Positions 25,632 to 35,572 of a stretch of 64,000 bases of DNA are shown here, in pieces. Below the pieces are notes generated by a model. That model ran no database searches. It was not told the origin of the DNA and saw only the letters and a list, made by a program, of their open reading frames with translations. The DNA comes from Arctic95D-9 sp035967665. GTDB lineage: Bacteria; Verrucomicrobiota; Verrucomicrobiia; Verrucomicrobiales; DEV007. Positions within the stretch are counted from its first letter, which is position 1, and each line of letters starts with the position of its first letter. The position numbers and the translations under genes were made by a program. The stretch spans positions 62,001 through 126,000 of the forward strand of contig JAYWLB010000088.1 in NCBI GenBank assembly GCA_035967665.1, given 5' to 3'.

Positions 25632-26660
25632 ATGCGCCCACTGATTTTCGCACTCGGACTACTCTGCTGCCTCACCACCACTCTTTCCGCCAATCCGCTC
25701 GGACTTGTTCTTCCGACGGATAATACGGCAATTTTCTCAAGTGATCCGTCGCAGTTCTACATGTATACGGATCGGAATTTCGAAGGTGTCGTTTCGAAAC
25801 CGTGGACGGGCGGAATGTATGGATTTTCCCGGAACCAAAAACGAACCAGCGCCGGTTTGGTTTTCACCCGCTTGCACGAGGGTGTCGATATCAGGCCCAC
25901 GAAACGGGACAGCGACGGCAATCCTCTCGACGAGATTCGCTCGATTGCTGATGGCACTGTCGTCTACGTGAATGATTCATCCACGGCAAGTAACTACGGT
26001 CGCTACATCGTGGTCCATCACGACTGGGGAGACGGCCCGTTTTTCTCACTCTATGCGCACCTCAGCACCTCCATTGCGAAACCGGGGCAACCGGTCCGCG
26101 CCGGTCAAACCATCGCCCGAATGGGTTACACGGGGGCCGGCATCAATCGCGAGCGGGCTCACGTCCACGTCGAGCTGAATATGCTTCTCCACGACCGGTT
26201 CCAAAACTGGTATGACCGCCATTTCACGAGCAAAAACAATCACGGTATCTACAACGGGTTCAACTTAACCGGGATCGATATCGCAGGACTGTTTAAAGCG
26301 CATCGCGAGAACCCGAACATCTCCGTCCCGCAGTACCTCGTCAATTTCACCGAGGTCTATTACAAGGTTCAGGTCCCCGCCGAAACCCTCACTTTTCTGC
26401 GACGCTACCCATGGCTCGGGCGGGATCTCAACTCGGTCCGGAATCCCAGGAGCTGGGAGTTTTCATTCGCGGCGACCGGAGTTCCCCTCGCAGTGACGCC
26501 GAGCGCGCAGAGCCTCGCCGGACCCGTTGTCACCTACGTGAAGCCATCGAGCACCGACCATTCGGATCTCACCGTCGGAAGAATCACAGGAACCGGAAGC
26601 AGTGCCCGTCTCACGCCGAGCGGCTCACGCTACCTGCAGCTCATCAGCGGCTCGTTTTAG
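25632..26660 (+). CDS. secreted M23 family metallopeptidase
   Basis: A 342-residue exported zinc peptidase of the LytM/M23 fold, expected to cut peptidoglycan cross-links. There is a signal peptide at about 1-20. The catalytic region is HEGVDIRP (about 82, first zinc histidine and aspartate), SLYAHLS and HVHVELN (about 178, HxH). The C-terminal part (about 200-342) is extra and has no clear lysostaphin feature. The gene converges on mnmA with a 4-base gap. A regulatory, non-catalytic role is less likely because all metal ligands are present. Confidence 0.85.
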   Translation: MRPLIFALGLLCCLTTTLSANPLGLVLPTDNTAIFSSDPSQFYMYTDRNFEGVVSKPWTGGMYGFSRNQKRTSAGLVFTRLHEGVDIRPTKRDSDGNPLDEIRSIADGTVVYVNDSSTASNYGRYIVVHHDWGDGPFFSLYAHLSTSIAKPGQPVRAGQTIARMGYTGAGINRERAHVHVELNMLLHDRFQNWYDRHFTSKNNHGIYNGFNLTGIDIAGLFKAHRENPNISVPQYLVNFTEVYYKVQVPAETLTFLRRYPWLGRDLNSVRNPRSWEFSFAATGVPLAVTPSAQSLAGPVVTYVKPSSTDHSDLTVGRITGTGSSARLTPSGSRYLQLISGSF

Positions 26661-26664
26661 GCCT

Positions 26665-27756
26665 TTAACTCCCGGTTGGATGGTGAATTTTTTCGAAAAC
26701 ACCTCCACCAAGAAGCTTTTCGCCCTCGTAGAACCCACAGATCTGACCGGGCGTGAGGGCCCGCTGTGGAACCTCGAAAGTCACTTCAGCAGTCTTGTCA
26801 TCGATAAAATCGAGTGAGACAGGAGAGGCCTCGCAACGATAGCGGGGTTGCACTAAGATATCGCCTATCTCATTGAGGGGACGATTCGTCACTGAAATGC
26901 TTCCGACCCGGCATCGTGTCGCATACAGGCCCGGCGTCTCAGGCTCATCGAACGCGACGACGAGTTCGTTAGTCTCCGGACGCTTCTCGACGACCACATA
27001 AGCTTTTCCGAAGGTGTTGGAGGGAACGCCGAGTCCCTTCCTCTGACCGAGGGTGTGAAGGTGCAAACCTTCGTGTCCGCCCACCTTCTTACCGTCGAGA
27101 GTGATGATGTCACCGGGCTTGTTCTCAATGAAGTGCCCGAGAAAGTCCGACATTTTAATATCGCCGATAAAGCAGATCCCCTGACTGTCCTTCTTGTCCG
27201 CCACAGGGACACCGAACCGGAGCGCCTCTTTGCGAACATCCGGCTTGGGCAGATGACCAATCGGAAAAAGGGCCTGACGGAACTGCTCCTGCTGCAGGAG
27301 CGCGAGGAAATAGGTCTGATCTTTACCCTTCGCTCCCCGGTAAATGTCGAAGGACTCATCGTCATTCTTCCGAATCTGCGCGTAGTGCCCCGTCGCAACA
27401 TGATCGAATCCCTGTGCCATCGCGAACTCGCGGAAAATGCCGAATTTCATCTCGCGGTTGCACATCACATCCGGATTCGGAGTGATCCCGTCCCGATAGC
27501 CGGAGAGAAGATATTCCACAACCCGGTCACGATACTCGTCCATGAGACTGAGAATACGGAACTCGATCCCGAGATAATCACAGACCTCCCGGGCGTCACG
27601 AATGTCCTGCTCCCAAGGGCAGTCGCCGGGAAGACCTTCCTCATTCGTCCAGTTTTTCATGTAGCCGCCCACAACTTCATACCCCTGCTCCAACAGCATC
27701 GCCGCCGCGACACTGGAGTCGACACCTCCTGACATTCCTACCAATACACTCGCCAT
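26665..27756 (-). CDS. mnmA: tRNA-specific 2-thiouridylase MnmA
   Basis: Cytoplasmic enzyme that thiolates U34 of tRNA Lys, Glu and Gln. At 363 residues it is the usual length. It shows the ATP-binding PP-loop SGGVDSS (9-15), PNPDVMCN with the first catalytic cysteine (about 107), KGKDQTYFL, and DSQGICFIG with the second cysteine (about 203). The C-terminal beta-barrel domain is complete. Start ATG 27756 gives the standard MASVLVGMSGGVDSS beginning. Confidence 0.97.
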   Translation of the reverse strand: MASVLVGMSGGVDSSVAAAMLLEQGYEVVGGYMKNWTNEEGLPGDCPWEQDIRDAREVCDYLGIEFRILSLMDEYRDRVVEYLLSGYRDGITPNPDVMCNREMKFGIFREFAMAQGFDHVATGHYAQIRKNDDESFDIYRGAKGKDQTYFLALLQQEQFRQALFPIGHLPKPDVRKEALRFGVPVADKKDSQGICFIGDIKMSDFLGHFIENKPGDIITLDGKKVGGHEGLHLHTLGQRKGLGVPSNTFGKAYVVVEKRPETNELVVAFDEPETPGLYATRCRVGSISVTNRPLNEIGDILVQPRYRCEASPVSLDFIDDKTAEVTFEVPQRALTPGQICGFYEGEKLLGGGVFEKIHHPTGS

Positions 27757-27864
27757 AATTATTCCAGTCTTCCCAAATCCTCCAGATCAGCAAGATCTCT
27801 CAATCGCCCGCTTACTTTTTTGTTCTCCACTAAATCTTCAAGCCCAATAATCCAAACAGAGAAA

Positions 27865-29361
27865 TCAAGCTGCCGCCGGAACGCCGGCAGCGAGCTTCAT
27901 AACGGCCTCTTCGCTTAACTCATTTCTCTGGAGTTCACCGGACAATTGACCTTCGTGCATGACGAGAGCGCGATCTGACATTCCTAAAATCTCCTCCATT
28001 TCACTTGAGACGAAAAGGATCGCAACACCTTGCGCGGCAAGTTCCTCCATCAGAGCGTAAATTTCCTGCTTCGCTCCGATGTCGATCCCGCGTGTCGGTT
28101 CATCGAGCAGGAGCACTTTCGGTTTCATTGCGAGCCATTTTCCGAGAACGACCTTCTGCTGGTTCCCTCCGGAAAGAAAACGCACAATCTGCCGGTCCGA
28201 TGGCGTTTTGATCCTCATTCGCCCCATCATCTCTTTCGATATTTCCCCTTCCGCATCAAAGTTCAGAAACCCTTTCTTTTGATCGCGCCCCACCGAAGCA
28301 AGACTGAGATTATCCGCCACCGCCATGTCAATGATCAGGCCCTGCTGTTTGCGATCTTCCGGAACGAGGGCGATCCCCGAGGCAATCGCCTCACGCGGAT
28401 TCTGCAATGACACCGGCGCCCCTTCGACCTCGATCCGCCCCTGAAGAGCAGGCGTGATTCCGAAAATGGTTTCCAGCAGCTCTGTCCGCCCGGAACCGAC
28501 CAATCCTCCCAGTCCGACAATCTCCCCGGCCCTCAATGAAAAGCTGATCGAATGGGCCGGATGAGCCGGAGTTCGCACATCATCCACCGAAAGAAGCACA
28601 TCCCCTTTTGGATGCGGTTCGTGCGCATAGAACTGCGAAAGTTCGCGTCCCACCATCATGCTCACCATCCGGTCGTGCGTGATATCAGCCTTCTCGATCT
28701 CACCTGCATTTTCACCATCCCGCAAAACGACAACGCGATCAGCCAACTCGATCACCTCGCTGAGCCGGTGGGAAATATAAACAACGCTGACACCGTCACG
28801 CTTCAGCTTCTTCACCACCTCAAAAAGCCGCATCGTCTCCTTTTGCGAAAGGCTCGAGGTCGGTTCATCCATAATCAGAAGCTTGGCATCGGTCGCGAGT
28901 GCCTTCGCAATCTCGACGAGCTGTTGACGACCGATCGTGAGATCCCCCACCAAAGTTGTCGCCGGAACCTCAAGCCCCACCTGCTCCAAATACTGCTGCG
29001 ACTCCTCCTCGATTCCCGCCTCATCGATCAAACCGCCTTTCGTAGGTTCCCGGCCGAGAAAGATATTTGCCCCCACAGTGAGATTCGTCGCGAGATTCAA
29101 TTCCTGATGGATCAGCGCGATTCCAAGCGAGAGCCCTTCATCGACCGAACGCACTTTCACCGGGGTGCCGTCGATTTGGATGGTTCCCTCGTCCGGCTCC
29201 TGAACACCGGCGAGAATTTTCATCAGCGTGCTCTTGCCCGCTCCATTCTCTCCGAGTAAGGCGACACATTCGCCCGCTCCGACCTGAAAGCTCACTTCAT
29301 TCAGAGCTCTCACTCCGGGGAAACTTTTTCCAATTCCAGTGACTTCCAATAAGGGCTGCAT
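27865..29361 (-). CDS. sugar ABC transporter ATP-binding protein (RbsA/MglA type)
   Basis: A 498-residue tandem ATPase of a carbohydrate uptake ABC importer. The first nucleotide-binding domain has GENGAGKST (about 37) and MDEPTSSLS. The second has a degenerate Walker A (GLVGSGRTE, about 290), signature LSGGNQQKV and LLLDEPTRGIDIG. This asymmetric pair is typical of RbsA, MglA and XylG. No permease or periplasmic binding protein lies next to it, which is unusual because these genes normally sit together. The sugar cannot be inferred. Confidence 0.9.
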   Translation of the reverse strand: MQPLLEVTGIGKSFPGVRALNEVSFQVGAGECVALLGENGAGKSTLMKILAGVQEPDEGTIQIDGTPVKVRSVDEGLSLGIALIHQELNLATNLTVGANIFLGREPTKGGLIDEAGIEEESQQYLEQVGLEVPATTLVGDLTIGRQQLVEIAKALATDAKLLIMDEPTSSLSQKETMRLFEVVKKLKRDGVSVVYISHRLSEVIELADRVVVLRDGENAGEIEKADITHDRMVSMMVGRELSQFYAHEPHPKGDVLLSVDDVRTPAHPAHSISFSLRAGEIVGLGGLVGSGRTELLETIFGITPALQGRIEVEGAPVSLQNPREAIASGIALVPEDRKQQGLIIDMAVADNLSLASVGRDQKKGFLNFDAEGEISKEMMGRMRIKTPSDRQIVRFLSGGNQQKVVLGKWLAMKPKVLLLDEPTRGIDIGAKQEIYALMEELAAQGVAILFVSSEMEEILGMSDRALVMHEGQLSGELQRNELSEEAVMKLAAGVPAAA

Positions 29362-29459
29362 CCTGAAACCCTAACGATGTGAGCACCCACTTCCAGCCTT
29401 TTTTCACGATCAATCGACAAGATTATTTCGTCGTTTGAGAAATGGGGCAATAGTGCCTC

Positions 29460-31637
29460 GTGGCCAACAATCCCTTCATCGCTCTCAAAACGCGCTACTA
29501 CCTCGATCACTTCGAGGAGATGATCGATTTTGTCGAGTCTCACTACGGTCATGTCATTGACACTGAACACGAAACGTTCATCAACGGGTTCAGGCAACTC
29601 TCACTCGACGCCCGTTGTCTCTATGTCCGGCTCGCCAACCGAAAAGGATCAGTCTTCCCTCTCGCCCGCCTCAAATACGAGGAAATAGCATCACTTCCCG
29701 ATTCCATTGATGAACTGAAATCCTGCCAATTTGCACGGGGCATCGAAGAAGCCGACTACGGTGAGATTCTTGAATCGATGACGCGCCCCGAAGTCGTCGA
29801 ACTGGTGAAGAGCCACACCAAAGGCCCCATTGCCGGAAGCTTGAAAATCAGTTCGGCGAAAAAAGCAAAGATCACCGCCTTCGCCCTCGCACATGTCCCG
29901 TTCAGGGAAAGCATTCCAGTTGCGAAAGCCGAAGGGTTCGTGGTGCAGGACCGCATCAAAACCCTCGAGTTCATCCTCTTTCTTTTTTTCGGAAACAACG
30001 AGGCCAATCTCACCAGTTTTGCGCTTCGCGATCTGGGAGTCGTCAAAACCGGACAGCTGAAAACCACATTCAAAGCCCGGTTCAGCTCAGCGGAAGAAGC
30101 CCGCGCCTCGTTCTTCTACTCACGTCTCTTTCCAACGATCAGAGAAGCTTCAGAAAACGAGCTTGTCGCCCTCGCAGAACAACACTGTGATTGGCCCGAC
30201 ATCGGGGAAACCAGACTCGAATCACTTCGCCACCGCTCGCTCCACCAACTGGGACTCGCTCTCGAGAGAATCAACGAAACCGAAAAAGCACTCTCTGTCT
30301 ACGATACTTCGGGCCAGTTTCCTGCGACCGAACGACAGGCTCGCTTACTCTACAGCGAAGGTAGAAAGGCTGAAGCCGAAAAACTCCTCAACGCCCTCAT
30401 CCAGGATCCATCCAGTGACGGGGAACTCATTTTCGCCGAGGATTTCTACGAGCGGAAATTCAAGAAAAAGAAGGTCGGCCGTCTCACCGAACTGCTGCGC
30501 AGCGCGCCGGTTCTTCAGCTCGACGAATCCTTCCGTGACCGCCCCGAGCAGGCCGCTATCCATCACTACGCGAGAGAAGGCATCCGGGCGTTTCACACCG
30601 AGAATGACCTCTGGCAACACCTCTTCGGGGTATTCCTCTGGGATCTGATTTTTGATCCTGACAATGCAGCACTCCACAACAGTTTTGAGATGAGGCCCTC
30701 CGATCTCAAAAATGGCATTTTCTACAGAAAGCGATTCGAAGCACTGCAGGACCGGCTCAAAGAACTGAACACCCCTGAAACGGCCATTTCGACTTTTGAG
30801 AGAAACTGGGACGACTACGGCGACACCCCGAACGGTGTCACTCAGTGGCTTCCCGAATACCGGGAACTGGTTCGTGAGCTGATCCTGAGAGCGAAGCCCG
30901 GAAGCCTCATCGACATCCTCGAATCAATCCTCAAAGACTATCGCACCTGCCGCAGCGGATACCCCGACCTCATGCTTCTGGACGGGGACGAAGTGCGTTT
31001 CGTCGAGATCAAAGCACAGGGCGACCAGCTGAGACGGAATCAACTTCTCCAGCTCGAAAAGCTGCAGCGAACAGGGTTCAGTGTCGAGGTCAACAGGGTT
31101 GAATGGATCGTCCACCCCGAACAGGACTACGTCGTCGTCGATATTGAAACGACAGGCGGCAATGCGAAATGGAATCGAATCACCGAGATTGGGGCCGTCA
31201 AAATTCGCAACGGCGAAGTGATCGATGAATGGCAAACCCTCATCAACCCCGAACGATCAATTCCCCGGCGTATCGTGGATCTCACCGGGATCAGCGACGA
31301 GATGGTTTCCGGAGCGCCCGTCTTCGCTCAGATCGCCGACGAGTTCGAAGCCTTCATGGGAGAAGCCGTTTTTGTGGCCCACAATGCCAAATTTGACTAC
31401 AGCTTTCTCAAAGAGGAATACGCCCGTCTCGAACGGAACTTTTACTACCCAACGCTTTGCACCGTCGTCGCCTCCCGCCGCTACTTTCCCGGACTGAAAT
31501 CCTACGGTCTCGCAAAACTCTGCAATCACTTCGATATCTCACTGGACTCCCATCATCGCGCTCTTTGCGATGCACAAGCCACGGCGTCTATTCTTCTGAG
31601 GATCAATGATAAGCGAGTCGCACAAACAGACGAATGA
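29460..31637 (+). CDS. FAN1-like VRR-NUC nuclease fused to DEDDh 3'-5' exonuclease
   Basis: A 725-residue fusion. Residues about 1-410 are helical and follow the layout of bacterial FAN1 proteins (an N-terminal region and a TPR-like segment around HQLGLALERINETEKALSVY). Residues about 415-555 hold the VRR-NUC nuclease with SGYPDLMLL and VRFVEIKAQGDQLRRNQ, the catalytic D/E-x-K and following Q. Residues about 556-718 are a DnaQ-like exonuclease with DIETTG, FVAHNAKFDYSFL and HHRALCDAQAT (complete DEDDh set). FAN1 acts on interstrand cross-links and branched DNA, and the exonuclease could trim its products. The start is GTG 29460. The stop overlaps the ATG of the next gene by 4 bases. Confidence 0.8.
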   Translation: MANNPFIALKTRYYLDHFEEMIDFVESHYGHVIDTEHETFINGFRQLSLDARCLYVRLANRKGSVFPLARLKYEEIASLPDSIDELKSCQFARGIEEADYGEILESMTRPEVVELVKSHTKGPIAGSLKISSAKKAKITAFALAHVPFRESIPVAKAEGFVVQDRIKTLEFILFLFFGNNEANLTSFALRDLGVVKTGQLKTTFKARFSSAEEARASFFYSRLFPTIREASENELVALAEQHCDWPDIGETRLESLRHRSLHQLGLALERINETEKALSVYDTSGQFPATERQARLLYSEGRKAEAEKLLNALIQDPSSDGELIFAEDFYERKFKKKKVGRLTELLRSAPVLQLDESFRDRPEQAAIHHYAREGIRAFHTENDLWQHLFGVFLWDLIFDPDNAALHNSFEMRPSDLKNGIFYRKRFEALQDRLKELNTPETAISTFERNWDDYGDTPNGVTQWLPEYRELVRELILRAKPGSLIDILESILKDYRTCRSGYPDLMLLDGDEVRFVEIKAQGDQLRRNQLLQLEKLQRTGFSVEVNRVEWIVHPEQDYVVVDIETTGGNAKWNRITEIGAVKIRNGEVIDEWQTLINPERSIPRRIVDLTGISDEMVSGAPVFAQIADEFEAFMGEAVFVAHNAKFDYSFLKEEYARLERNFYYPTLCTVVASRRYFPGLKSYGLAKLCNHFDISLDSHHRALCDAQATASILLRINDKRVAQTDE

Positions 31638-33040
31638 AAATCACGAGACGCGATAGAGAAGTGCGGCACCTGATTTCAGGATTACTTGCGGGCGGCGCAT
31701 TCCTTGGCTTAACCATCGCTACCGCGGCAGAACCTCCCTTTTCCATTGTCGTGAAGGATTCAGAAAGTGGACGCCCCGTTCCTCTCGTCGAACTGCGGAC
31801 CACGAATCAGGTACGCTACGAAACCGATAATCTCGGCGTGGTCACGATCGATGATCCCGAGCTGCTGGGAGAAGAGGTTTTCTTCTTCGTCAAAAGCCAC
31901 GGCTACGAATTCCCTTCCGATGGATTTGGAATGACGGGGACACGCATCAAGATGACACCGGGAGGGAGCGCGGAACTCAAAGTCACACGCATCAATATTG
32001 CCGAACGGATGTATCGGGTCACCGGTGGCGGCCGCTTTGTTCATGCGGAAAAAGCAGGACTTGAGATCCCGGAGTTCCGCCAGGGACTCAGGGCCGGGGT
32101 ACTCGGCTGCGACAGCGTTCTCAATGCGATCTACAAGGACAAACTGTTCTGGATTTGGGGCGACACGAATCGACTGAGCTACCCTCTGGGGAACTTTCAC
32201 GCGACGGGGGCGACTTCCGAACTCCCCTGGAATCCGGAGGAAGGAATCGATCTGAAGTATTTCAAAAACGGCGAAGGCTTTGTCCAGTCGATCGCAAAGA
32301 TGCCGGGAGAAGGCCCCACCTGGCTGACGGGTCTCACCGTTCTAACCGACAAAGACGGGAGGGAACATCTCGGGGCGATGTATCAGAAAGTGAAAGGCTT
32401 TCTCGAGCTCTACGAAACAGGCCTCTGCGAGTTCAACGAGGAGACGCAGAGTTTTGAAAAGCGATTCGCGTTCGACTCCGGCAAAGAACTGAAACACCTC
32501 GGGCATCCCTTCCCCTACAGGGATGAGAACGGAAAAAATTGGATCGTCTACGCCGACCCGCTACCGACCCTGAAAATTCCGGCAACTTATGAGGCCTGGC
32601 TGGATCCAGGTCAGTATGAAACACTCAAGACAAAATCGAATTTCGTAGACGAAGAGGGCAATCAAGTAACGCCTCATCGCGGTTCGATTGATTGGAACGA
32701 ATACCGGAAACGCTGGGTCATGATCTTCAGCGAAACGAAAATGGACAGGAAAAACACCGCTCCCTCCCAGCTCGGGGAAATCTGGTATGCCGAATCAACA
32801 AGTCCCTTCGGACCGTGGAACCGGTGCGCAAAAGTGCTCACCCATGATCGCTATACCTTTTACAATCCAAAGCAGCATCCCTACTTCGCCGCAGAAGGAG
32901 GAAAAGTGATCTACTTCGAAGGCACCTACACCGCCACTTTTTCGAAAGCACCGGTCCCAACGCCGCGCTACGACTACAATCAGATTCTCTACCGCCTCGA
33001 TCTCGGCGATAAACGACTCGAAAAAGCCCGCACACAATAA
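31634..33040 (+). CDS. secreted beta-propeller (GH43/GH32-like) protein, unknown substrate
   Basis: A 468-residue protein with an N-terminal basic region and hydrophobic export signal (about 12-32), then a small beta domain (about 35-115, SIVVKDSESGRPVPLVELRTT, resembling a carboxypeptidase-regulatory module). A propeller-like domain follows, with repeated motifs such as KLFWIWGDTNRLSYPLG, HRGSIDWNEYRKRWVMIFSE and GEIWYAESTSPFGPWNRC. These are characteristic of five-bladed glycosidase-like propellers (GH43/GH117/DUF4185 type), but I cannot locate a full catalytic triad. The ATG overlaps the nuclease stop (ATGA), suggesting translational coupling. The DUF1549 gene follows after 59 bases. Confidence 0.6.
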   Translation: MKITRRDREVRHLISGLLAGGAFLGLTIATAAEPPFSIVVKDSESGRPVPLVELRTTNQVRYETDNLGVVTIDDPELLGEEVFFFVKSHGYEFPSDGFGMTGTRIKMTPGGSAELKVTRINIAERMYRVTGGGRFVHAEKAGLEIPEFRQGLRAGVLGCDSVLNAIYKDKLFWIWGDTNRLSYPLGNFHATGATSELPWNPEEGIDLKYFKNGEGFVQSIAKMPGEGPTWLTGLTVLTDKDGREHLGAMYQKVKGFLELYETGLCEFNEETQSFEKRFAFDSGKELKHLGHPFPYRDENGKNWIVYADPLPTLKIPATYEAWLDPGQYETLKTKSNFVDEEGNQVTPHRGSIDWNEYRKRWVMIFSETKMDRKNTAPSQLGEIWYAESTSPFGPWNRCAKVLTHDRYTFYNPKQHPYFAAEGGKVIYFEGTYTATFSKAPVPTPRYDYNQILYRLDLGDKRLEKARTQ

Positions 33041-33099
33041 CGCGCTTCCCCCGAACCCACCAGTTGACGTCCAACTCTTTAGGTCGATCTTGAGGATGG

Positions 33100-35568
33100 A
33101 TGAAATCGCAGCGAGCAGTCTTTTTCGTGTTTTTGATTCTGTGGGCAACAGACTTCAACGCAGCGCTTGCATCTTCCGGCACTGATTTCTTTGAGGCGAA
33201 GATCCGCCCCGTCCTCATCGAAAATTGCTACAAATGCCACTCGGTGGAATCGGGAAAATCGAAAGGCGGACTGCTCCTCGATACCCGGGCGGGAACGCAT
33301 CTGGGTGGCGACAACGGGCCCGCCGTGGTTCCCGGCAATGTGGAGGAGAGTCTTCTCATCGCGGCGATCTCCCACGCTCAACCGGATCTTGAAATGCCCC
33401 CGAAGAAGGAGCGCCTTCCGGATGGAGTCATCGCCGACTTCCGGAAGTGGATTGAATCGGGTGCACCCGACCCGCGCACCGAATCAACCGGCTCAATTTC
33501 AGCCGCTCCGACTGACCTGGAATCGGGCAGGAAATTCTGGGCTTTCAAAAAACCACAGCAGCATCCGGTCCCTGAATCCCTTGAGAATACCGACTGGCCG
33601 AAGTCGGATACAGATCAGTTTATTATCGCAAAGTTAGAGGAAAACGGACTGACACCCTCCTCCGATGCTGCGCCGGAAATCCTCGTTCGCCGGCTCCACT
33701 TCGACCTCACCGGTCTCCCGCCTTCATTGGAGGAGCAACGTGGTTTTCTGAAAAGTGTTGCCGAAGGGGGAATCGACAAGGCCCTCGCAGAGCGGACTGA
33801 TCAACTTCTCGCATCGGAACGATTCGGCGAACGCTGGGGAAGGCACTGGCTCGACGTGGCACGCTTCGCAGAATCCAGCGGCAAGGAATCAAATTTCACA
33901 TTCCCCGAAGCCTGGCGTTATCGGGACTATGTCATTGATGCGTTTAACAATGATATTCCTTTCGACCGTTTCATCACCGAGCAACTCGCCGGAGACCTTC
34001 TTCCTGCGAAAGACGACGCTGAGCGCGCCCGTCTCCTCATTGCAACCGGCTACCTAGCGATTGGCCCGCTCAGTCTCAACGCAATGAGCCGGGAACAGTC
34101 TCTCGCCGACGTCGCTGATGAACAGATCAACGCGAGCACACAGGCATTTATGGGAACGACCGTGGCCTGCGCACGCTGTCATGATCACAAATTCGATCCC
34201 ATTTCGATGGAGGATTACTACGCCATGGTTGGCATTTTCCGGAGCAGTAAGACCTACTATGGAACCGCGGTGGGACCCGACAATCAGCTCGGAGGTGATT
34301 TGATCCACCTTCCGAAGTCGCTCGATCTTCCCGTCTTCTACAAAGCACTGAAGCCGGAAGATGTCGCCAAACTGAAACAGGAGAAAATCGACCTGATTGC
34401 CAAAGAGGAGGAGGCTAAAGCAAAGGCGGCCCGGGCAGCGAAAGAAGGAAAAGATCCCTCCGAATTTTTCAGTCTTCAAATGGCGATCGGCGGGCTCTGG
34501 CGAAAGGGAGCGATCGACGGTCAGCTCGCACTCGTGGACGAGGACGGGAATCCCAACGCTATGTGCATGGGCGTCACCGAGGCCGAGGAGATAGGAGACT
34601 CCCCCGTCTATGAACGCGGCGAACTGGCAACCCCGCGCGATTCAAAAGTCCCGCGGGGTTTTCCGGAAGTGGTACAGCTTTCCGACCCTCCAGAGATTCC
34701 CGACGATGAGAGCGGGCGCCTCCAATACGCGGAATGGCTCACCCACCCCGACCATCCCCTCACCGCTCGCGTCCTCGCCAACCGTGTCTGGAATCACCTC
34801 TTCCGAACCGGCATTGTCCGCACGACTGACAACTTCGGCTTCAATGGCGAACGCCCCTCTCACCCTGAGCTCCTCGACCACCTCGCCATGCAACTCGTCA
34901 ACGAGCACGAGTGGTCGGTTAAAGGTCTCATTCGTGAACTCGTTCTTTCGCGGAGCTACCGTCAATCATCCGACTTCCGTGAGTCAGCTTTTCTCAAAGA
35001 TCCGGAGAATCGTTTCCTGTGGCGGATGTCGAAACGGCGACTCGACGCCGAAGAAATCCGGGATGCGATGCTTTTTGTCGCCGGTGACATTGAGCTCACC
35101 CGCCCCGTCGCATCGCTGATTGGACGGACAGGTGGCAGGAATGCAGCGCTCCTTCCCTTCGCCAAAAACATCCCCGCCGATCTCGACGGCTCCGTGCACC
35201 GATCCGTCTATCTGCCCATTGTGAGGGACCGCCTTCCCGACGTTCTCGAGTTGTTCGACTTTGCCGAATCCAGCCTCGTCACCGGTCATCGGGAAACAAC
35301 CAATGTCCCGATGCAGGCGCTCTATTTCATGAACAGTGACTTCGTCGAAAAGCGCTCCGCGAGTTTTGCGAAACGCGTCATGAGCGATGCCGGGGAGGAA
35401 CCCGAAAAACACATCGAGCGGGCCTTCAAACTTTGTTTCAACCGCCCACCCTCCGAAGAGGAAAGTGCGCTTGCGAATGAGTTCTTCCGCAGCACGACCG
35501 GAGAGGATTCCTTAAAACGTTACTGCCAGGCGCTCCTCTCAACCGCCACCTTCCGCAACCTCGATTGA
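33100..35568 (+). CDS. PSCyt1/DUF1549/DUF1553 protein
   Basis: An 822-residue exported protein: signal peptide (1-25), cytochrome-like domain with CYKCHS (about 44-49) and MPPKKERLP, then DUF1549 (about 165-380, with HFDLTGLPPSLEE, WGRHWLDVARFAES and CARCHDHKFDPI). A lysine/glutamate-rich insert follows (about 425-455), and then DUF1553 (about 540-810, with RVLANRVWNHLFRTGIVRTTDNFG and NVPMQALYFMNS). GAGGAT lies five bases before ATG 33100. The DUF1501 partner starts four bases after the stop. Unlike the other DUF1549 gene in this window, its CXXCH is canonical. Confidence 0.9.
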   Translation: MKSQRAVFFVFLILWATDFNAALASSGTDFFEAKIRPVLIENCYKCHSVESGKSKGGLLLDTRAGTHLGGDNGPAVVPGNVEESLLIAAISHAQPDLEMPPKKERLPDGVIADFRKWIESGAPDPRTESTGSISAAPTDLESGRKFWAFKKPQQHPVPESLENTDWPKSDTDQFIIAKLEENGLTPSSDAAPEILVRRLHFDLTGLPPSLEEQRGFLKSVAEGGIDKALAERTDQLLASERFGERWGRHWLDVARFAESSGKESNFTFPEAWRYRDYVIDAFNNDIPFDRFITEQLAGDLLPAKDDAERARLLIATGYLAIGPLSLNAMSREQSLADVADEQINASTQAFMGTTVACARCHDHKFDPISMEDYYAMVGIFRSSKTYYGTAVGPDNQLGGDLIHLPKSLDLPVFYKALKPEDVAKLKQEKIDLIAKEEEAKAKAARAAKEGKDPSEFFSLQMAIGGLWRKGAIDGQLALVDEDGNPNAMCMGVTEAEEIGDSPVYERGELATPRDSKVPRGFPEVVQLSDPPEIPDDESGRLQYAEWLTHPDHPLTARVLANRVWNHLFRTGIVRTTDNFGFNGERPSHPELLDHLAMQLVNEHEWSVKGLIRELVLSRSYRQSSDFRESAFLKDPENRFLWRMSKRRLDAEEIRDAMLFVAGDIELTRPVASLIGRTGGRNAALLPFAKNIPADLDGSVHRSVYLPIVRDRLPDVLELFDFAESSLVTGHRETTNVPMQALYFMNSDFVEKRSASFAKRVMSDAGEEPEKHIERAFKLCFNRPPSEEESALANEFFRSTTGEDSLKRYCQALLSTATFRNLD

Positions 35569-35572
35569 TATC

